A stretch of 64,000 bases of DNA from Pteria penguin (Eukaryota; Mollusca; Bivalvia; Pterioida; Pteriidae), in assembly GCA_035048485.1 (NCBI GenBank), contig CM068582.1:18921570-18985569 (forward strand), given 5' to 3'. Positions 55,986 to 64,000 of the stretch are shown piece after piece (the stretch's first letter is position 1; every line of letters starts with the position of its first letter). The notes beneath the pieces were generated by a model. The model was not told the origin of the DNA. It searched no databases and was given only the letters and a program-made list of their open reading frames with translations. A program made the translations under genes and the position numbers.

Positions 55986-57295
55986 TAGTTTTAATGATTT
56001 TAAGTGAAACGCTTGCTGGTCGATATGTATTTATGGACGACCTGGAAAAGTTTCATATTAATGTCAAGACTTTTCTCAGGATCGCCATATAGGTTGGTAC
56101 CAATATCTGGAGCGCTATGACTATGAGTAAGTGCCCTACGATTAGTGATATATCTGCCACATCGTAAAAAGTAGTGTTGGACGTTTTCAATTTCTTCGCC
56201 ATACTGGCATACATTACAGTGTACTAGGTTAATACGATGAAGGTCATTGTTTAATATACTACAACCGTGTCTCATGCGCGTATACAGGATATTCATCTTG
56301 CGGTCGCCAAAACTAAAGTAGGGGGATCGCACAATGTTTTCACGGTCAACATGTGCAGACCACTTGGCATCAAATGAAAATGTTATACCAAGGTGCTTAT
56401 GAGTGGGGGATGGCTCAATTATTTCGCCATCGAATGAAAAAGAAACCTGCTGTTGCTGAACATGTACTGAATATGACTATTTCTGTCTTTTGGGGGTTGA
56501 ACTTAACCAACCACCTCTCTGACCAACGCTTAATTTCATTAAGATCAAAACTTTTTCACGTTCAATAAGTAATAGGTCATCAGATACATGGGACTTGGAT
56601 GTGTCGTCTGCAAATAGTTTCGTCAGTCCGTGAAGTCTGTCCAGAAGGTCATAATACAAGGAACAGCAGAGGTCCTAGTACTGACCCTTGTGGCACAACA
56701 TCTTTGATCCTTCCAACAGTTGAAATTGTTAGGTACGATCAGTTAAATAATGTGATAACCAATCCAACATTTTACCCCCAAACCCATATTTTTCTAGTTT
56801 ATATACAAGCCCTTTCAACCACACTCAGTCAAAGGCCTTGCTGATGTCACAGAATGTAAAACAAGCATATTGAATTTCTTTATTGTCCATCGCAAGACAT
56901 TTGGCGATATATTTCTATTAATTGATATACGTTTGACTGACCGGGTTCGAAACCAGACTAAAGGTTATATAACAATGAGTTGGAATGTAGATGATTATAA
57001 ATGTATTTTAACATCACGCGTTCAAAAACTTTCCCTATACAACTTAGAAGGGAGATTGGACGATAATTTGTTGGACATGCTTTTTTGCCCTTTTTGAAGA
57101 TGGGCAGCACATGGGCATGTTTCAATAGTTTTGGGAACTTTCCCAAAGCAATACATTTATTAAATAGTATTTGAAGTGGTACTGATATTTCATTGCACAC
57201 ATTTCTGAGAAGAATGTGACTAATATCATCCGAGCCACTTGCCTGTGACAGTATACTAAATATGGCCAATGTTAAACTTCTTTACAGACGGACAG
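55985..57295 (-). mobile_element. Jockey/CR1-like LINE, minus strand, decayed
   Basis: Reading leftward, the frames give ASGSDDISHILLRNVCNEIS, HVLPIFKKGKKACPTNYRPI and SLLSCIGKVFERVM (57250-56980). A CDISKAFD motif with a stop after it lies near 56840, and LLDRLHGLTKLFADDTSKSH (motif C FADD) near 56620. A GEIIEPSPTHKHLGITF-like stretch lies near 56400. The C-terminus reads RMRHGCSILNNDLHRINLVH and CNVCQYGEEIENVQHYFLRC (56280-56160), a zinc-binding CxxC...HxxxxC motif. Several stops and frameshifts make it inactive. The endonuclease domain is missing. It differs in sequence from the LINE at 28813-31606 but is of the same broad type. Confidence 0.75.
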
Positions 57296-57486
57296 GCGGA
57301 CGGAGAGACCGACAGACAGTGATTACTATAGGACACCCGTTTATGAAGCGGGGTCCTTAACATCAAAATATATCATTACATACGTAACGTATACATAACT
57401 CAATTTCCTGATCTTCAGTTTAAAAAAAATACCACATACTGTTAGGGTCTTAAGTTAGTAAGATCCTTCTGTTATTCTATTGTTTT

Positions 57487-58985
57487 AGCTCACCTGAGCC
57501 AAAGGCTCAAGTGAGCTATTGTGATCAATCGTAGTCCGTCGTCCGTCCGTCCGTCTGTCGTCCGTCGTTAACTTTTCACATTTTCGACTTCTTCTTCAGA
57601 ACCGCTGAACAGAATTTGATGCAACTTGGTATGCATGAAGTACTCAAGATCCAATACAAGTGTTGTTCTTTTTCGTCCGGATCCACTGACAAGTGGCGCC
57701 ACCATAAGCAAAAGTAAGTCACAAAGGGTACCCTCCTTTGACAAACTTCTTCTTCAGACCGGGGGCATACAGAGATAAACTGAATGCATAGGAATGATCT
57801 AGAGGCATATGTGAAGAAGTGTCGTTGTTTTTGGTTCCATTCCGAAATCAAAGTTTTGACGTTTTTTCGTTGTCTTTTTGGACTTAGTGTTTTCAATGCA
57901 AAAACAAGTGACTTTTTGATTTTTGCTCCTCATATTATAATTTGATGCTGCAATTTGATTTCATTTAATCATATTAAGGGCAAAGAATGCCACAGTAAAT
58001 TGTTTTGGTCAATATCTTAATTTTTAGATGTTTTATGAAGATTATAATATTGTAATATTACTGGTAATGAAAGGTTTAAAGGAATGTTAAGGTCGTGGGT
58101 TCAAACCCGCTGGGGGCAATTTTTTATTTTAATTATATGTATGAAAAGAACTTTTATAGTGAAAAATTTTTTTCAATATCTCAATTTCCAGATTTTTATT
58201 TATTTTTTTTTTTCTAAATTAAAAAAAAAGGAAGGGGGATTATTCACATTTTCTTCTTTATCTTCAGAACTGTGTGAAGTTAAGATGCGTCAACAGGTAG
58301 TGCCACCACAGGCCAATTTTTATAAATTTTATTCTATGCAAAAGGGGAAAGATTACTGCATCATTGCAATTTGCATTAACTTCTTCTTCCAGGTAAGTGC
58401 AAACCATACAGATATTGATATATTTTCAATATTTAACATTTAAAATAATTGTTTGAAATTTGAAATCATCATTCATTTAAATTAAATGATATTAAGGGCA
58501 AAGAATGCCACAGTAAAAGTTTTTTGTCAATATCTTAATTTTTAGATGTTTTATGAAGATTGTAATATTTTTTGGTAATGAAAGGTTTAAAGGAATCTTA
58601 AGGTTGTGGGTTCAAACCCCGCTGGGGGCAATTTTTTCTTTAATTGTATGTATGAAAAGAACTTTTATAGCGAGAAATTTTATTTCAATATCTCAATTTC
58701 TATTTCATTTTATTTTTTCTTAATTAAAAAAAAAAAGGGGGGGTATTCACATTTTCTTCTCTATCTACAGAACTGTGTGAAGTTAAGATGCGTCAAAAGG
58801 TGGTGCCACCTCAGGCCAATTTTTATAAATTTTATTCTATGCAAAAGAGGAAAGATTACTGCATCATTGCAATTTGCATTGACTTCTTCTTCCAGGTAAG
58901 TGCAAACCATACAGATATTGATATATTTTCAATATTTAAGATTTAAAATGATTGTTTGAAATATGAAATCATCATGTTCTTTCAT
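57487..58985 (-). repeat. Family-A relative, minus strand (A4), with internal tandem duplication
   Basis: It starts with the family-A terminal hairpin in reverse (AGCTCACCTGAGCC, AAA, GGCTCAAGTGAGCT). It continues with the reversed last module (GGTACCCTCCTTTGACAAAC, TTCTTCTTCAGACCGGGGGC). From 57974 a unit of about 517 bp is tandemly duplicated (second copy from 58491). Each copy carries GTGGGTTCAAACCC(C)GCTG, a perfect B-box-like word. Short frames in each copy are parallel but carry no family character. Confidence 0.7.
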
Positions 58986-59137
58986 AAAAAATTAAAAACA
59001 CCCCCCCCCCTTATGTTTTGATTTAATTCACTTGAAATATACTGAAATCAATAGATCAAGAATGTGGAGAGGAAGCGGCCTTTCGATTTTCAGGTTTATC
59101 TGATTTGTAGTTACAGATTTATGGGACTTTGATTTTC

Positions 59138-59341
59138 AGCTCACCTGAGCCGAATGTCATACCAGATTGTCTGTCGTCTGTCCGTAAACTTTTTGATATA
59201 TTCAGCTTCTTCTCTGAAACTACTGGGCTGAATTCAATTAAAAAATTTCATCCTTGTTCCTCAACATATTATGCACAAATTTTGCACTTCATTTACTCCA
59301 GATGTTCAGGTGAGCGATATAGGCCCACTTGGGCATCTTGT
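59138..59341 (-). mobile_element. 204-bp internally deleted family-A derivative (A7)
   Basis: Both family-A ends are present in reverse orientation. AGCTCACCTGAGCC lies at the left, and AGGTGAGCGATATAGGCCCA then CTTGGGCATCTTGT at the right. Almost all the interior is missing. It is a MITE-like short form that fixes the two termini of the family. Confidence 0.7.
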
Positions 59342-59609
59342 TCTATATAATTCATGTCTTACGATTTCCTTTTGTTTTCATGCTGAGTTTTCTTTACATT
59401 TGATATCAGAAGACCCCTTCATTATTCTGACGTTTTTTCAAAATATTTAATAATCAACAAAATTTGTAGTGTCTGGATGTTAATCATCTCTTACAAGACC
59501 CAGCAACCTGCACATGCTCCACATTTGACCTCATTTACTTTTCATGCGGTCATGTTCTAATTATTGATCTTAACATTGTCCATAAAAAGAAATTTCGAGA
59601 TTTTTTGAG
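59342..59609. other. No gene recognised
   Basis: Unassigned sequence between family-A copies. Confidence 0.4.
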
Positions 59610-61320
59610 ACAAGAGGCCCAAGTAGGCTTATATCGCTCACTGTAGTACTTCGATTATCAGTCATGCAGGAAGGAAGAATTATTTATTTTTGCATTACTG
59701 TGACTAAGTCAACACAAATGTTGAAAATATGTCAAATTTTACTTCAGACCAGAATAAAAACAACAACAGTTTTTTGCACATTCATGCAGGTGAATTTGAT
59801 ATTAAGCAGTTGCTCTGTCTCTGCAAGATATGATTAAGGGCAACAAGTTTGTCATTTTCTTTAGGTAGGGCCTTCTGTGGACTGATTTCAAGTCTGGGTC
59901 ATGAGTAACAATTGTTTAAAATATTGTCCAGATCTAACTTAAAATGGCCTAATTTCATATGCTGTGTGTTGTAAAACATCTAAAAACTTATTTAGATGTG
60001 TAAAGAAATAAAAAAAAAAATTTTGACCACAGCGGGATTTGAACCGCTACTCTCCATATTTTGATTACCAAGTGGCATATGTACCATTGTGAGACCCATT
60101 TTTTAGACATGGTGGCACCATCTGTTGACCAATTTGGATGAAATATAAAAATTGATAAAGGACCTATAGTACTTCATGTATACCAAAATCTTTCATGTGG
60201 TATGACAGCAGAAATTAAACATGTAAAGAATTGTTCCTATACACCCTCATTTGGAAGTCTTAAAAAATTCATAGAAAATCCAAAAATTGAGATATTGACA
60301 AAATTCTTTCAAAATAACATTCCTTACCATAATTATGATCAAAATAGTCCATAAAAATCATCATTATCAATTACTAGGAAATATGACACTTTTCTACACT
60401 GAAATCACCAAGTCCAAAAAAATGTCGAAAAAATTTCTAAAATTTGATTTTGGAAGGGAACCAAAATGACAAGACATCTTCACTCATCCCTCTAGATCAT
60501 TTCCATGCATTCTGATTGTTTCTGTATACAGCCAATATGAAGAAGAAGATTGTCAAAGGAGGGTACTCTTTTGTGACCTACTTTTGACTATGGTGGTGCC
60601 ACCCGAAAAGAGGTCTGGACGAAAACTACAGAATTTGAAGGGGATCATAAGTGATTTATTTTTACCAAGATTTATGAAAATCCTTGGAACACTTTTGCAG
60701 AAAAAGTTGAAAACGTGAAAAATGGCCAACCCCTCCCCCTTCTTTTGGAAGTCTTAAAAAATTCATAAAAAATTCAAAAATTCAGATATTGACAGAATTC
60801 TTTCACAATAATATTCCTTACCATAATCATCATCAAATTAGGCCAAAAGAACTCAGCATTATCAATTAACTGAAAAACATTACACTTTTCTGCATTGAAA
60901 TTACTCAGTCCAAAAAAATGTCAAAAATTTGATTTCAGAATGGAACCAAAAATAAAAACACTTCTTCACACATCCCTCTAGATTATTCCTATGCATTCGG
61001 TTTGTATCTGCATGCCCGGTCTGAAGAAGTTTGTTAAATGAGGGTACCCTCTGTGACCTACTTTTGCCTGTGGTGGCACCACCTGTTGAAGGATCTGGAC
61101 AAAAAACAACTACACAGAATTTGATGAAACTTGGTATGCATGAAGTACTCATGAGTACTTCATGCATACCAAGTTTCATCAAATTCTTTGGTCATGAGTA
61201 CTTCATGCATACCAAGTTTCATCAAATTCTGTTCAGCGGTTCTGAAGAAGAAGTCGAAAATGTGAAAAGTTACTACGGACGGTCACAATAGCTCACGTGA
61301 GCCTTCAGCTCACGTGAGCT
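59610..61320 (+). repeat. Family-A dispersed repeat, copy A3 (shorter, diverged)
   Basis: The family-A 5' end (ACAAGAGGCCCAAGTAGGCT) is at 59610. The modules are diverged and one fewer than in A1. The 3' hairpin (AGCTCACGTGAGCC, TTCA, GCTCACGTGAGCT) is at 61289-61320. A perfect palindrome of 72 bp lies at 61116-61187. It is non-coding. Confidence 0.8.
61116..61187. repeat. Perfect 72-bp palindrome
   Basis: The left arm begins AGAATTTGATGAAACTTGGT and ends GAAGTACTCA at the centre. The right arm is its exact reverse complement with no spacer. A further direct copy of the right arm follows at 61193-61229. It could extrude a cruciform or come from template switching. Confidence 0.9.
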
Positions 61321-61639
61321 AAAAAAGGTCCAAAATATAAAGGAGCTTGTTTGTTCACATGGCATGGAAATCTTGAAATTATTACGAATGCGCACGAGGA
61401 GTATGCCAGACGATGGGCCAGAAAGGATGATGTGGACGACACTCTCTCTCTGAGTGGATGAAATCCATATGAGAACTAGAGCTGTCCTAACAGGACAAAT
61501 ACACCCCGTGGCACCAAAGTTGAAACATGCAATAATTCATCCCAAGATACATCCTTGGTATAAATGTAATGGATGTTCCACTTACATTTTGAGGTATAAT
61601 GAATGAAAACAATCTGGTTTGTGTAAATTCTCACCTTCA
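61321..61639. other. No gene recognised
   Basis: Short unassigned stretch leading into the next array. A few coding-like codons near 61370-61450 do not match a family I know. Confidence 0.4.
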
Positions 61640-62425
61640 CCTTGGTTCTTAAAAAGAAATTTCAAGACGACTTTGGCTATGTGTGCACTGTGACCTTGAC
61701 CTTGAAGATATGACCTTAAGTCAAGGTCATGACACACCCTTTGGTTATGGACAATAATTGTGTGAAATATTATCCAAATCCCCTGAGGGAATAAGAAGTT
61801 ATGGTCCAGACAAAAATGTTTGCTATGTGTGCACTGTGACCTTGACCTTGAAGATATGACCTTGGGTCAAGATCATGAAACACCCTGTCCCTGTCATGTT
61901 TAACAATTGCATGAAATGTTATCTAGATCCAACATAGCAGTAATGCGTTATGGCCCGGACTTTGGAGACATGATCTAAAGTCAAGGTCATGACACCCCCT
62001 TCGATCATGGACAGCAATTGTATGAAATATTTTCCTGGATAATAATCCAATTTCGCAATAGGAAGTTATGGCCCGGACAATGATTTTGGCTATGTATGCA
62101 CTGTGACCTTGACCTTGACAATATGACCTTGGGTCAAGGTCATGACACACCCTTTAGTCATGTACAATAATTGTGTGAAATATCCAAATCCGATAAAGGG
62201 ATAAGAAGTTAAGGCCCGGACAAATAGTTTTGTTATGTGTGCACTGTGACTTGACCTTGAAGATATGACCATGGGACAAGGTCATGACACACCATCGGGT
62301 CATGTACAGCAATTGTGTGAAATATTGTCCAGACCTTACAAGGAGGTAAGAAGTAATGGCTTGGACAAAAGTGAACAGACGGACAGACAGCCAACTGACT
62401 GACAGACGGACAGACAGAGAGGGTG
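61640..62425 (+). repeat. Tandem array rich in TGACCTTGACCTTGA / TCAAGGTCA words
   Basis: Five units of about 110-160 bp share TGTGCACTGTGACCTTGACC, TTGAAGATATGACCTTGGGT, CAAGGTCATGACACACCC, CAATTGTGTGAAATATT and AAGAAGTTATGGCCCGGAC. Key sites are at about 61681, 61827, 61980, 62094 and 62240. It ends in GACAGACGGACAGACAGAG. TCAAGGTCA is the known extended half-site for ERR and FTZ-F1/SF-1 class nuclear receptors. The array is non-coding. Confidence 0.75.
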
Positions 62426-62779
62426 ATTCCTACATATCCCCCAAACGTTGTTTGCGAGGGGGATAATTACTTAAAAGGATAAGCCGTCTTAGGCATTCAG
62501 TTAACACAAGGCACAAGTCCATTTTTGCGATACTGGCGTTGCATGAAAAATTCATCACAGTTAATACTGACAAAGCGGCTAACAATTTAACCTCCGTATA
62601 TAATATCAAATCTTTGATAGAGGAAAGGGTTACATTCAGCACCTGGAAATCAAATGTACATCCAATCACAAATGTATCTTTTCCTGATGTGGATTCTGAA
62701 GAAATGTAAGGAACTTTAAGATAATATGAAACCCCCAACTTCAATCATGTTACCAGCAGAAAGTCTTGATTTCCTCAAA
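62426..62779. other. No gene recognised
   Basis: Unassigned stretch between the array and the reverse-transcriptase remnant. Confidence 0.4.
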
Positions 62780-63620
62780 AAAGCTCCCAAACAGACTAAC
62801 CAAAATAATACGAGACTCTTTGCTCTTTACAAAAATGGAAATCGCAAATACAATTACAAGTACATGTATTATGTTCTAGAGCTGGATGATGCATATTTCG
62901 TGAAGGAACACTCGGATTCAAGCAAGAAGTACGCTGAAGATGACACCATCAAAATGCTGAAATTTCTGGTAGACAATATTTTCGTTGTGTTTGGAGGGAA
63001 AGTTTTCCGGCAAATTGTTGGCATTCCTATAGGTACCAACTACGCCCCACTTAATGCCGACATTCTTTTACAGTCACACGAAGCGAAGTTGATCGGGACC
63101 TTGCTCTCAAAACGAAGAAAGAACCTTGCATCTCAGTTTAATTTCACTTGCAGTTACATGGATCACGTATTGTCAATTAATTATCCTAACTCTATGGATT
63201 ACCTACACAAAATCTATCCCCACGAACTGGGGATCCAAGAGACAACTGAGGGTGAATGATCTGCTTCGTACTTGGATATACTTTTATCCTTCAATGATAT
63301 CGGTCACTTGAACACCTCCCTATATGACAAACGTGACAATTTCAACTTCCACATATCAGATTTCCCTTTCCTCAGTATCAACGTTCCTTCCTCTCCTGCC
63401 TATGGTGTTTTGTATATCAGCATATAAGGTACGCCAGGGCAAGTTTGAAAAACAACAAAGGCTCATCACAAGGGCTAAATGGCTTACCAATAAGCTACAT
63501 GTTTAAGTTTATGTTATAGAACGCCTGAAATCGTCACTGAGGCAGTTCTACAGTCACTATGATAAACTCATGAGAGAATATGAGGTCTCGAGTTGCAAGA
63601 TGATTCATGACATTCTGAAG
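62780..63620 (+). pseudogene. Penelope-like reverse transcriptase remnant (divergent family)
   Basis: The frame reads FALYKNGNRKYNYKYMYYVL, FVKEHSDSSKKYAEDDTIKM, LKFLVDNIFVVFGGKVFRQI and VGIPIGTNYAPLNADI, then CSYMDHVLSINYPNSMDYLH. It belongs to the same RT group as 15598-17288 but a different family; the usual block here is RYIDDVLSIN. The catalytic YxDD box is YMDH, so the second Asp is lost. After a frameshift near 63255 the protein continues as YLDILLSFNDI and SLYDKRDNFNFHISDFPFLS. Another break follows at 63425. The C-terminus ends as RLKSSLRQFYSHYDKLMREY and MIHDILK at about 63620. Inactive. Confidence 0.7.
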
Positions 63621-63713
63621 TAAGATTGAATGATTTTTCAACAAATAGCTATTATGAAGTGACCTTCACATTTATGTACATTTGTGTGCATTGTGACCTT
63701 CATCGAATTTGAC

Positions 63714-64000
63714 GCTGTGTGGGCTACTGAATGAAGTGCCCGGCTCGTGACCTAGAAGTTCCTAGTTTGATTGTAGGCTACTGAATTAAGTGCCCGGCTC
63801 GTGAGTTTGATTCCCGCTCTAGTCACATCAGTGTTCTGTCTTTCGAATAAGATAGTAAAAACCGTGGTCCCGTGTCACAGTAAGCATGGCAAGTAACAGA
63901 TCACTCACTGCCTTGGGTGGGTCCGTTGCAAAGGTAGAAATTTTTCTGCAATCAGGCAGATGCCGCCATCGTATACGCAAAATTACAGTGGAGTGACTTA
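63714..64000 (+). mobile_element. tRNA-derived SINE, copy S4, cut by the window edge
   Basis: It follows the same order as S1: GAGTTTGATTCCCGCTCTAG (B box), TCTTTCGAATAAGATAGTAA, GGGTGGGTCCGTTGCAAAGG, ATCAGGCAGATGCCG and GTGACTTA. The head GGCTACTGAATGAAGTGCCC is duplicated (63720 and 63776), so the left end holds one and a half promoter regions. Confidence 0.75.

Noticed and set aside
58084..58899. Two parallel open frames (58084-58443 and 58606-58899) as a duplicated small gene.
   Set aside because: They lie in a tandem-duplicated family-A relative, are poly-Lys and poly-Phe rich from A/T runs, and lack a start in common or a known domain.
52370..64000. Upstream exons of TBC1D20 on the minus strand.
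   Set aside because: I looked for the YYQGYHD region and other conserved parts and could not recognise them; the 5' part is probably outside the window.

Overview
The window looks like nuclear DNA of a marine invertebrate, most likely a bivalve or other mollusc. This is inferred from AT-rich sequence, genes split by large introns with GT-AG borders, several families of non-LTR and Penelope-type reverse transcriptases, tRNA-derived SINEs, (TA)n runs, and long dispersed repeats rich in AGGTCA-like words. There is no operon-like layout and no convincing bacterial, organellar or viral segment.

Host-type coding sequence is sparse. (1) Two exons of TBC1D20, an ER-anchored Rab GTPase-activating protein, lie on the minus strand at 52369-52228 and 44842-44655, separated by a 7.4 kb intron full of repeats; both have good splice sites and the rest of the gene is not visible. 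(2) A two-exon RecQ-like helicase lies on the minus strand (11693-9638), damaged by a one-base homopolymer frameshift and two in-frame stops. (3) A broken DUF6589-type gene lies on the plus strand (exon 3052-3173, then 7454-8494). (4) A YqaJ-type nuclease fragment (27296-26917) has lost a catalytic glutamate.

Everything else is repeat. From left to right: a 2.5 kb family-A repeat (381-2900); an inverted-repeat insertion in family D (3307-4773); family B and C repeats; a TTAA-flanked MITE (8698-8933); the RecQ-like gene; a SINE (14479-14749); half of a DDE transposase (15150-15450); Penelope-like copy 1 (15598-17288); inverted-repeat element 1 (18004-20023) containing a LINE tail and a SINE; inverted-repeat element 2 (20388-23774) with 13-bp target duplications and a six-copy 147-bp array; the other half of the DDE transposase; Penelope-like copy 2 (to 26866); the YqaJ fragment; inverted-repeat element 3 (about 28662-33412) carrying a Jockey/CR1-like LINE; an L1/Tx1-like LINE (33820-36950) broken by a Penelope 3' tail and by an 800-bp inverted-repeat element; element 9 (38311-39065); element 4 (41657-42527); family B arrays; a TBC1D20 exon; the second full family-A copy (46631-49159); another TBC1D20 exon; nested elements at 52855-54185; repeat D2; a minus-strand LINE (57295-55985); further family-A copies; an array rich in nuclear-receptor-like half-sites (61640-62420); a decayed Penelope-like reverse transcriptase (62780-63620); and a SINE running off the right edge.

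The most unusual theme is a set of inverted-repeat elements (1, 2, 3 and 9) whose ends are built from iterated short motifs of the form (A/G)AAA(C/T)GS, in elements 2 and 9 spaced 19-21 bp, about two helical turns. None contains a recognisable transposase. They may be related non-autonomous elements mobilised by one kind of enzyme; this is inference and needs genome-wide comparison. No complete, intact protein-coding gene is present in the window.
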